Positions 23,787-30,679 of a DNA stretch of 34,781 nucleotides are shown here, piece after piece. A program made the position numbers and the translations under genes. Source of the stretch: Thermoprotei archaeon (GTDB lineage: Archaea; Thermoproteota; Thermoprotei; Thermofilales; B69-G16); NCBI GenBank assembly GCA_003649235.1, contig QMRG01000006.1, positions 1 through 34,781 of the forward strand, written 5' to 3'. Under the pieces are notes generated by a model that ran no database searches, was not told the DNA's origin, and was given only the letters and a program-made list of their open reading frames with translations. How positions within the stretch are numbered: position 1 is the stretch's first letter; every line of letters begins with the position of its first letter.

Positions 23787-24375
23787 AGGGCAGATTCTAC
23801 TCTTAGCCATAATTTTCTTAGCTTCTGTCTTATTATATTCGACGAGCCGTCTGAAGAAGCCAAGTCCAAATTTCCTAGAATACAATGGAGAATTACAATC
23901 AGCAGAACTTATTCACATAGCCAGGTTATACTGGAGTAGCGAAAATAGTACTATAGATCGTCTCTTAACTATTCTCTATAGTTTGTCTAATGAAAATAAA
24001 GTAAGCATGCCGATTGTATCTTATAAGTGCAATTTTACTCTGGTTCCAGGACAACGTGGTTATGCATGGTATTATACAGTATACAATAATTCCGTATCAT
24101 TTCGGGCTTATTGGAGTTGGGAGTTTAAAGGTTTTTACATTAAAAATCTTTATGGAGAAAAATTGCTGTATAAGAGTTATTTACTTATCTATTACCACAA
24201 TTATACAGCTCCGCAATGGGATTCTATGATAATCTATCCATCATTAGACGACGATATGCGAATAGCTGATTTAACCTATTTTGGAGAAGGAATTTGGAGT
24301 ATAGGTTTCCCTGCACGCTATACTGAGTATATTTTTGTTGATGAATACGGACTAAAGGTGGTGGTGAAGGAATGA
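23776..24375 (+). CDS. Class III signal pilin-like protein, 199 aa
   Basis: MNRKGQILLLAIIFLASVLL has a proper class III leader: basic MNRKG, then a hydrophobic helix beginning with Gln, nearly identical to the leader of the major pilin encoded at 16459-16851. This links the two divergent operons to one prepilin peptidase and one machine. The mature part is aromatic-rich (WYYTVYNNSVSFRAYWSWEF) with a KKPSPNFLEY segment after the helix. The start is TTG, whose context (GCGTTGAACCGTAAAGG) overlaps the previous stop codon. Several N-glycosylation sequons occur. Likely a minor pilin. Confidence 0.78.
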   Translation: MNRKGQILLLAIIFLASVLLYSTSRLKKPSPNFLEYNGELQSAELIHIARLYWSSENSTIDRLLTILYSLSNENKVSMPIVSYKCNFTLVPGQRGYAWYYTVYNNSVSFRAYWSWEFKGFYIKNLYGEKLLYKSYLLIYYHNYTAPQWDSMIIYPSLDDDMRIADLTYFGEGIWSIGFPARYTEYIFVDEYGLKVVVKE

Positions 24376-24767
24376 ATGTAGCCTATGCTATTTATCTCTC
24401 AAGTTTTCTATTTTCGCTAATAATAGCGTTTTCAACGATTAGTATTCTTAAACCTCCAACTCAGTATCGAGCTTCAATAGCTCAGCTTGTGTGCGATATA
24501 TGTACGGTATATCGAAACCCAGGCAGTCATGTATTCGGCTTCTATGATTTTAGAGGAGGTGAAGTCGCTATTGGCAATAATGTCATATTGTTGGAAAAGA
24601 GAGAATTATGGATTTTCCCATATTGCGGAAGACAGGAAGATAACATTATCTATCTTCCAATAGAAGTTGATTTTCCATTTAAAGTTAGTGGATTGTCGTG
24701 TCTAAAGCTTGAGAATATAGACGGTAAAGTTTACGTATCTCTCTGTGAGGTGGTGGGGAATGATTGA
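24372..24767 (+). CDS. Minor pilin-like protein with Cys pairs, 131 aa
   Basis: MNVAYAIYLSSFLFSLIIAF is a short leader-helix. It is followed by ILKPPTQY, the shared post-helix KPP feature. The soluble region has Cys in VCDIC, PYCG, SCLKL and SLCE. The C-terminal segment SCLKLENIDGKVYVSLCE aligns with that of the 23155 product. The ATG overlaps the upstream TGA (ATGA). It probably forms disulfides outside the cell. Family unknown; a role in the pilus is inferred from layout and neighbours. Confidence 0.73.
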   Translation: MNVAYAIYLSSFLFSLIIAFSTISILKPPTQYRASIAQLVCDICTVYRNPGSHVFGFYDFRGGEVAIGNNVILLEKRELWIFPYCGRQEDNIIYLPIEVDFPFKVSGLSCLKLENIDGKVYVSLCEVVGND

Positions 24768-25008
24768 TTTCTTAAAAAAGATTTTTCTGAGGATGCTAAC
24801 TAAAGATGATAAGAAAAAAGAGATTTTACTGATAGCTAAAAGGACTAGAGAAATCATCAAAGTTGAAAAGCGTTTTTCTAAACCTTCAGTTAGAACAAGA
24901 TTTCCCGAGATGTTTAAAATGCTAGAACTTAGCCTAAAATATGGCGTACCAGTGAAAAGGATTGAGCAGAATGGGAGATACTTTTGGATAATAGAAGTAG
25001 AAGAGTAA
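24760..25008 (+). CDS. Small basic cytosolic protein at the end of the rightward operon
   Basis: An 82-aa protein from ATG 24760, chosen over GTG 24745 because GGTGGTGGGG precedes it. It has an N-terminal amphipathic helix (MIDFLKKIFLRML), a Lys-rich stretch (KDDKKKEILLIAKRTREIIK), and a C-terminal winged-like segment (MFKMLELSLKYGVPVKRIEQ then FWIIEVEE). No signal or membrane segment is seen. Its start overlaps the preceding stop codon by 8 bases. It could be a regulator or membrane-associated adaptor for the pilus; I do not recognise the family. Confidence 0.7.
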   Translation: MIDFLKKIFLRMLTKDDKKKEILLIAKRTREIIKVEKRFSKPSVRTRFPEMFKMLELSLKYGVPVKRIEQNGRYFWIIEVEE

Positions 25009-25036
25009 TGTAATATTTATTACTATTAGGATTCTT

Positions 25037-25567
25037 TTGATATATGTGACTGTAGAGGAGAGAAAACTGGTTTTTAAAGGTAGTAAAATATCGGTCATAG
25101 TGGAGAAAATTTCTGGAGAAAGAGGAGTATATGAAGCTGAAATAGTAAAGCATCCAGGCGCTGTTGTGATTTTACCTTTGAAAAAAGATAAAATTATTAT
25201 GGTCGAACAGTATAGGCCTGCTGTAGAGGAAAACTTGCTAGAACTACCAGCAGGGACTTTAGAGCCTGGAGAAGATCCTTTCTCTTGTGCAGCTAGAGAG
25301 TTGGAAGAGGAAACCGGTTATAAGCCTGGAAAATTGGAGATATTGGGTAGTTTCTATGCATCCCCTGGTTATAGTAACGAGAAGCTATACGCGTTTATAG
25401 CAGAAGATCTTATTCTTGGCGAAAGAAAGCCTGAAATCGACGAGGATATTAGAGTTTTGGAGATAGGAGAGGACGAGCTTCTACGGATGATTGAACGTGG
25501 TGAAATAAAAGATTCTAAGACTCTTTCAACTTTCTTCCTCTATTATATGAAGAAAATGCTTCCTTGA
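25037..25567 (+). CDS. Nudix hydrolase, ADP-ribose pyrophosphatase-like
   Basis: A cytoplasmic pyrophosphohydrolase of 176 aa. The Nudix box is intact: GTLEPGEDPFSCAARELEEETGY (G-x5-E-x7-RE-x2-EE-x-G), here at about residues 74-96. The upstream VEQYRPAVEENLLELPAG segment is typical of ADP-ribose or nucleoside-diphosphate-sugar pyrophosphatases (NudF type). The TTG start fits a TATA-like AATATTTATT about 25 bases upstream, so it has its own promoter and is not part of the pilus operon. The last 53 bases overlap the convergent flavoprotein gene. Confidence 0.93.
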   Translation: MIYVTVEERKLVFKGSKISVIVEKISGERGVYEAEIVKHPGAVVILPLKKDKIIMVEQYRPAVEENLLELPAGTLEPGEDPFSCAARELEEETGYKPGKLEILGSFYASPGYSNEKLYAFIAEDLILGERKPEIDEDIRVLEIGEDELLRMIERGEIKDSKTLSTFFLYYMKKMLP

Positions 25568-26276
25568 ATTTTTCAAACTTTATCCGTCTCAAATCATAGT
25601 CGTTCTCGTATTTCTTAACTTCAAGCTCGGCTTTTTTCTTAGCTTCTTCAACTCTCTCTGAGGTACTTTTATACCATTCCTCTACTCTATTCTTTTCTAA
25701 TATCTTCGCCATTAGTGCCACAACTCTGCCAACGTTATAAGCGTCCATACAGGCATTAAGATCCTCTAATACATCACCGATCTTATGGAAATAGGCTAGA
25801 GACCATGGAGGTAAGACAAATCCCATCGAGTTTAATGTCGCTTGGATATTGGCTATAGCCTGTATACTCCCACTATCGTTTCCAACTGCTATTACTCCAG
25901 CGACTTTACCCTCGATCCAACTCCTCCCTGTGATGTAAATCATATTTTCGAAAACAGTCAATCTATCAATGAAATTTTTCACTAATCCACTTGGAGCATA
26001 CCAGTAGACCGGCGTGGCTAATATCAATCCCTCGCTCTCCAATACCATCTCGTAGATTTTCCGCATATCATCATCTATGATACAGGGATACCTACACGCT
26101 AGCTGATCGTCACTTACACAACCTATACAAGGTTTTATTTCAAAATCTACAAGGTATATTTTTACGGGTTCGGCGCCTACATCTCTTATTCCTTCAGCGG
26201 CTAGCTCAGCTAGTTTAGAGGTATTTCCGTATTTGCGGGGAGACCCCATGATTATTAGTATTTTTAACTTATGCAT
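25515..26276 (-). CDS. NADPH-dependent FMN reductase / iron-sulfur-flavoprotein-like
   Basis: A 253-aa flavodoxin-fold protein from ATG 26276 (GGTGAT four bases upstream; the track start adds three residues). GSPRKYGNTSKLAELAAEG is the FMN phosphate loop, and TPVYWYAPSGLVKNFIDR is the family's second FMN motif. CIGC-x7-CRYPC places four Cys where Methanosarcina Isf binds a [4Fe-4S] cluster (CxxCxxCx4-7C), though spacing differs. Reduces small acceptors or oxygen species in the cytoplasm by family precedent. It follows the transporter gene by about 26 bases on the same strand, so likely operonic. Confidence 0.87.
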   Translation of the reverse strand: MHKLKILIIMGSPRKYGNTSKLAELAAEGIRDVGAEPVKIYLVDFEIKPCIGCVSDDQLACRYPCIIDDDMRKIYEMVLESEGLILATPVYWYAPSGLVKNFIDRLTVFENMIYITGRSWIEGKVAGVIAVGNDSGSIQAIANIQATLNSMGFVLPPWSLAYFHKIGDVLEDLNACMDAYNVGRVVALMAKILEKNRVEEWYKSTSERVEEAKKKAELEVKKYENDYDLRRIKFEKFKEAFSSYNRGRKLKES

Positions 26277-26302
26277 AGTCATCACCTCTAGATCAGTAGA
26301 AT

Positions 26303-27169
26303 TTAAGATATTGAAACTAGGTAAGTCGATAAGATAACTAGGAGTATTCCTATTAATTGTTTTCTCTGTACTCTTTCTCTTAATACTAGAGTAGCTAAGA
26401 TGAGAGAAAGTATTGGCGTACTTGATGCAAGTACAGAGGCTCTAGAAGCTCCGATGCTTATTATCGAGAGATAGAAGAGTAGAGGTCCTAAACCCATACC
26501 AAGAAAACCTCCAATAATCACGTATTTTAAGAATCTTCCTAATTCTACAACTTGCTCTCTTCTAGAAACAGTATAAGGCGTTGTTATTATGCTTAATATA
26601 GCCGTCCTAGCTAAGTTGAACGTTATTGGAGTAGAGTGGTAAAGCCCCGTCTTCGTAAATACCACGCTTGACCCCCAGAAAAAGGCAGTTAAAAGACTGT
26701 AGAGAACCCCTTTAACTTTAAAAGTTTCTCCATTAGATCCGCGATAGATTAGATATATCCCGGTTATTAAGACAATTATAGAAGTTAGTAAATACACGGT
26801 AACTGGTTCTTCTAAGAAAAATGTTGAGAAGATCGCGGCAAAAAGCGAGAATGAATATGATATAGGATATGCTATAGATAGAGGCGATTCTTTTAATGCT
26901 AAGAAAAAGAAAGTATCTCCAAGTATTAAATCAACGAAAAGAGATAAAAATGCATAAAATAGAATTTCGATCTTGTAGAGCTCATGTAGATTTCCTATAA
27001 TAAAACTGGCAGTGAGAAGTATACAAAAAGTTGGTATAGCTCTTAGTCCATTAGCCAGGAATACATCCATTTTCTTCTTCGAAAAACCTTTTTTATAAAA
27101 AAGTGCTGCTAACGAAAAGAAAAAAGCTGAACCTATACCGCAAAGTACTCCGAGGTATCTTTCAGACAT
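26303..27169 (-). CDS. EamA/DMT-family permease
   Basis: A 288-aa integral membrane protein with about ten hydrophobic helices arranged as two EamA repeats. The first begins LGVLCGIGSAFFFSLAALFY and the second GVLYSLLTAFFWGSSVVFTK, each ending in a P-x-lineage helix (LSIAYPISYSFSLFAA; LASSTPILSLILATLVL) followed by EEPV or RERVQ. Members export or import metabolites; the substrate cannot be told. It starts two bases after the HerA-like stop codon, so they share a transcript. Confidence 0.92.
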   Translation of the reverse strand: MSERYLGVLCGIGSAFFFSLAALFYKKGFSKKKMDVFLANGLRAIPTFCILLTASFIIGNLHELYKIEILFYAFLSLFVDLILGDTFFFLALKESPLSIAYPISYSFSLFAAIFSTFFLEEPVTVYLLTSIIVLITGIYLIYRGSNGETFKVKGVLYSLLTAFFWGSSVVFTKTGLYHSTPITFNLARTAILSIITTPYTVSRREQVVELGRFLKYVIIGGFLGMGLGPLLFYLSIISIGASRASVLASSTPILSLILATLVLRERVQRKQLIGILLVILSTYLVSIS

Positions 27170-27171
27170 GT

Positions 27172-29610
27172 TTAGCTAAAGATTTGTCCAGTATATAAGT
27201 TAACTAGTGGTTGATAATTCCCTTTATCAATTAAAAGGGGAATCCAGAGAATAGCAGAGTGCAGTATTTCAACCTCTCTCTTACTAGGTTTAATATCTAT
27301 TTTCTTGAATTTGTCAACATTAACCTCGTATTTTTCAATTACCTCGGCTAGTTCCCGCTTCATTTCAGCTTTTAAAAACTCGAATTCTCTCTCCAAGTTT
27401 CTAACTTCTTCCTCTAATTGTCGTAATTTCTTCTTTTTAATTCTAATTCTTTCTCTAATTCTCTCAGCTGTGGATAGTTTCGTTAGAGAAGAACGCCTCC
27501 TAAAAACTGAGAATATAACATCAGCTCCTTTTACAGCAAGAAGCTTCTTTAACTCTGCGATCTCCGCATTTAATAACTCTATTTTCTCTTTTTTATTATC
27601 GATCTTACTCTTCAATTTTTCTAGCTTTTTTGTATAAGAAGATTTCTTCTTTTCAAACTCTTTATCCATTAATTCTCTGAGAACTTTTCTGACCTTTAAC
27701 GCAAAAGAAGAAAGAGATTCTCCTGGCTCTGAGTATATTTTTAATCCTTCATAGGTAAATATCGATATTCTATAGTTTGTTACTATGAAATCTTTAGCCA
27801 TTCTTATCAATCTTTTACAGAAACTATTTTTAGAATAAGAATCCGAAAGTTCGAAAAATCTAAAATCTTTCTCCCAGTCAGAAGAGAAATCTGAAACATT
27901 AATGTCTTTTGCCGTTAAACCTAGAATCCTATTTCTTGCAAAATCTTTTAAAGATAGATTGTCTTTAGCTTCAACAAGCAGGATAATTCTATCTTCATGA
28001 CTAATCCGCGGTCTGCTCTTGTTCATAGATATCTTTGCTTCAAAGAATAAAAGTGGATAGTATGCTTTAACACCTTCTAACTCAATTTCTTTCTGAACTG
28101 GTAGGAAATAACTATCTAATACACTTCCTATTTTCGGTGGAAGTGCGAGTAACTCGCCGTGTTCCTCCCCGGCTTTTATCCCAACATGTGGGACTTCTAT
28201 TTTATCCTTAAAATCTTTCATGAAATTCTCTATTTGCATCAGCGTTAGAGGTCCACGCAAGTAGGTTAAAGCCCATCGCGTTTTAAAGAGTATATGTTTA
28301 TTTTCATGGACATTGTGTACTAGAAAAACTCTTTTAGCAAGCGAAGATATTATCCTCGATATCTCTCCTTCCTTAATACTCGTTCCGGCCGTTGAAGAAG
28401 CAAGCTTTAATCCTTCCATTACCCTAGCTTTATCATTTTCCGTCTGTAATCGTCCAATCATCCAGATTCCAGCATTTGTAAGAGCTTTATAGTCTATGTC
28501 TACAGGGTTCTGAGTGGATAAAACCACGCCTACACCGAAAGCTCTTGCCTGTTTAAGTAAAAGCATGAGAAGATGTTTGGAAGGAGGATTTCGAGGATAA
28601 GGTGGTATATATCCATAGACTTCGTCAAAATATACCAGTGTTCTTAATTTAGAAGAACCAGCTTTTCTAAACATCCAACCATAGAGATTTTGAAGCACTA
28701 ATGTTACAGCGAACATTTTCTGTTGCTCGTCTAAATGCGCTAAATAGAAAACTACGGCTCTTGGTTTACCATCGGAAGTCCATAACAACTTATCGAAGTC
28801 GAGAGGCATTCCTTTGATCCAATTTCTGAAAGTAGGTGAGGCTATAACTCTATTCAAAGCGATTACTAGCTCTCGCCTATCTTTTTCAGATATAAACATA
28901 TCTACATCAATAACTCCAATTCGATTGAAAGGAGGATCTAGCACGTACGCTAGAAGCCTGTTGAAATCTACATGCTCTCCTTTACGCCAACAATATTCCA
29001 GTATATGAGATAATAAAATATGCTCATTACTTTTTAGAGGATCCGACTCTCTCCCAGCGAGCTGCAGCAAAGCTGAAACGATATTCTTTATCTTTTCAAG
29101 CAGAACCTCTCCGTGCTCCTCCCAATTTAAATCCTCTGGCATATTGAGATCATGAATTACAGAAATAGGAATACCAGCATCACTTCCAGGAGTTAACACT
29201 ATTACCTCACTGTTCTCTGTAAGCTTCCTCGCCTTATCTATACTCTGCCCATAGCTCTCTATACCCTTGCGCCACATTTTCGCCAATCTTTCTGCATATT
29301 CTTCGGGAGTTAAGCCCTCTTTTCTGGCTTGGATAGGATCAATCCATTTTAAAAATTCCTTCATAGAATAGTTAGAAGGTCTCAGCATTACATTTACAGC
29401 ATCGCCTTTAGGGTCAATAATTACCACTGGTATCCCCTGTAGCAGTAGTTCTTCTATAAGAACCACTGCCGCTCCCGTCTTACCGGATCCTGTCATTCCT
29501 ATTATAATTCCATGCGTCGTCAAATCGTCGGGATCCAGCATATACGGTTTATCTAACTCTTCCAATTTTGAAGGATCTACTAGTCTCCCTACGTATAGTC
29601 CTTTACTCAA
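27172..29610 (-). CDS. HerA/DUF87-like ATPase with long C-terminal coiled coil
   Basis: An 812-aa FtsK/HerA-superfamily ATPase. Walker A is GMTGSGKT (38-45), followed by IIDPKGDAVN; Walker B is LVYFDEVYGYIPP (about 325-337); sensor-like LSTQNPVDIDYKAL and an Arg-rich QTENDKAR segment follow. These pump or translocate DNA or act as helicases. The C-terminal third has a strongly charged coiled coil (about 640-770) that could mediate oligomerisation or partner binding. The HAS-barrel before Walker A is very short. No NurA nuclease is adjacent, so it is not the classical HerA-NurA repair pair. TTG start with GGTG upstream. It leads the transporter-flavoprotein operon. Confidence 0.88.
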   Translation of the reverse strand: MSKGLYVGRLVDPSKLEELDKPYMLDPDDLTTHGIIIGMTGSGKTGAAVVLIEELLLQGIPVVIIDPKGDAVNVMLRPSNYSMKEFLKWIDPIQARKEGLTPEEYAERLAKMWRKGIESYGQSIDKARKLTENSEVIVLTPGSDAGIPISVIHDLNMPEDLNWEEHGEVLLEKIKNIVSALLQLAGRESDPLKSNEHILLSHILEYCWRKGEHVDFNRLLAYVLDPPFNRIGVIDVDMFISEKDRRELVIALNRVIASPTFRNWIKGMPLDFDKLLWTSDGKPRAVVFYLAHLDEQQKMFAVTLVLQNLYGWMFRKAGSSKLRTLVYFDEVYGYIPPYPRNPPSKHLLMLLLKQARAFGVGVVLSTQNPVDIDYKALTNAGIWMIGRLQTENDKARVMEGLKLASSTAGTSIKEGEISRIISSLAKRVFLVHNVHENKHILFKTRWALTYLRGPLTLMQIENFMKDFKDKIEVPHVGIKAGEEHGELLALPPKIGSVLDSYFLPVQKEIELEGVKAYYPLLFFEAKISMNKSRPRISHEDRIILLVEAKDNLSLKDFARNRILGLTAKDINVSDFSSDWEKDFRFFELSDSYSKNSFCKRLIRMAKDFIVTNYRISIFTYEGLKIYSEPGESLSSFALKVRKVLRELMDKEFEKKKSSYTKKLEKLKSKIDNKKEKIELLNAEIAELKKLLAVKGADVIFSVFRRRSSLTKLSTAERIRERIRIKKKKLRQLEEEVRNLEREFEFLKAEMKRELAEVIEKYEVNVDKFKKIDIKPSKREVEILHSAILWIPLLIDKGNYQPLVNLYTGQIFS

Positions 29611-29678
29611 TAGACTACACCTTAAGAGTATAGATTCAGGAAGTTTATATTACTATTGAGTAAGAGAACATCAGCATA

Positions 29679-29790
29679 GGGTGGGACTGTCATCTTTGCT
29701 CCAATCGTCTCTCCTATCATCATATACGGCTTGGGTCGGGGGCCTAGCGCCGCTCATTTTCACGACAGGGGCGCAGTCTCTTCATCCCCT
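29679..29790 (+). ncRNA. GC-rich island with long-range pairing, candidate structured ncRNA
   Basis: A clearly GC-rich stretch in AT-rich DNA that no ORF explains. Its ends pair: GGGACTGT (29683-29690) with GCAGTCTC (29773-29780), two pairs being G-U, plus outer GGG (29679-29681) with CCC (29786-29788). A competing pairing CTGTC/GACAG (29687-29691 with 29764-29768) exists. TTTATATTA at 29644-29652 lies about 30 bases upstream on the plus strand, giving a start near 29675. A minus-strand transcript is also possible (TTAAATAAT at about 29811-29819). It is not a tRNA, 5S, SRP or RNase P RNA that I can recognise. Confidence 0.5.
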
Positions 29791-29980
29791 TACAAATAGA
29801 TAGAATTCTATTATTTAATTTTGTTTATCACAGAGAAAGCTATCAGTAACTCAAAATACTTATTATAGGAATAGTACCAGCTTTATGAGATGGCGAGAAC
29901 TTCAGCTAGCCATTTGTTGATCTATCAAAATTTATAGCTAATACTTATTAATAGCTATCTCAAAAAAAGCAAGAATTTAG
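29791..29980. other. AT-rich upstream region of the PDO gene with inverted repeat around the TATA box
   Basis: With the ncRNA island, this completes the 370-base gap between the HerA-like gene and the PDO gene. ATAGCTA (29934-29940) and TAGCTAT (29952-29958) flank an AT-rich TATA-like ACTTATTAA. A weaker ATGGC/GCCAT pair lies at 29890-29913. I see no ORF in this stretch. Confidence 0.4.
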
Positions 29981-30679
29981 GTGAATGCCGTGGTAGTTGA
30001 GATTGAAGAAGGGTTATTAGAGAAAGTTGGTGAAATATTTAGAAAACTTAAGAAAGATGTAAAGATATACTTCTTCGTAGATACCGAGAATGAATGCAAA
30101 TATTGTGAAGATATCCTTTATATTTTAAAAAGTTTAGCAGGTTTAAGCGATAAAATAACAATAATAGAGAGAGACCACAAGTCAGAAGAAGTAAAGAAAT
30201 ATAATATACCCATGTTTCCTGCAATACTAATTCATGGAGCAGAAGAGTACAACGTTAGGTTTTTTGGAATTCCGGCAGGTTATGAATTCGGAGCTCTAGT
30301 AGAAGATATAGTAGATATTTCTACCAGAGAGCCGGAAGTAGAGCCTAAAATAGCTAAAATAGTGCAAAACATAGAAAAACCCGTTTGGATTAAAGTTTTC
30401 GTCACACCGACCTGCCCCTACTGTCCTATAGCGGCGCGTACAGCGCATAAATTCGCAATACTTAACACTAACATTACTAGTGATGTGATAGAGGCTATGG
30501 AGTTTACCGAGTTAGCTGATAAATATGGAGTATATGCGGTTCCAAAAATTATTATAAATGATAAAGTTGAATTCGAGGGAGCTGTTCCGGATTCATTCTT
30601 TCTAGCTAAGATATTAGAAGCCTTGGATAAAGAGATACCGAAGATTTTAATAGATGAACACCATTCTCATGAAACATAA
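29981..30679 (+). CDS. Protein disulfide oxidoreductase with two thioredoxin folds
   Basis: A 232-aa cytoplasmic PDO, the enzyme that forms and shuffles disulfides in thermophilic archaea. It consists of two thioredoxin folds with redox sites CKYC (Cys39-42) and CPYC (Cys145-148), in the same order as CQYC/CPYC in Pyrococcus PDO. cis-Pro loops are NIPMFPAILI and YAVPKIII. GTG 29981 is the track start; AGGTGA just upstream of GTG 29990 makes that a possible alternative. It overlaps the convergent phosphohexomutase-like gene by 13 bases. A candidate operator surrounds its TATA box. Confidence 0.95.
   Translation: MNAVVVEIEEGLLEKVGEIFRKLKKDVKIYFFVDTENECKYCEDILYILKSLAGLSDKITIIERDHKSEEVKKYNIPMFPAILIHGAEEYNVRFFGIPAGYEFGALVEDIVDISTREPEVEPKIAKIVQNIEKPVWIKVFVTPTCPYCPIAARTAHKFAILNTNITSDVIEAMEFTELADKYGVYAVPKIIINDKVEFEGAVPDSFFLAKILEALDKEIPKILIDEHHSHET

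Noticed and set aside
24014-24229. 71-aa plus-strand ORF inside the 23776-24375 gene
   Set aside because: It is a different frame of a gene with a canonical pilin leader and has no ribosome-binding sequence.
29679-29790. A tRNA or split/permuted tRNA gene in the GC-rich island
   Set aside because: No T-loop (GGTTCAAAT-like), no U8 and no anticodon arm could be fitted on either strand.
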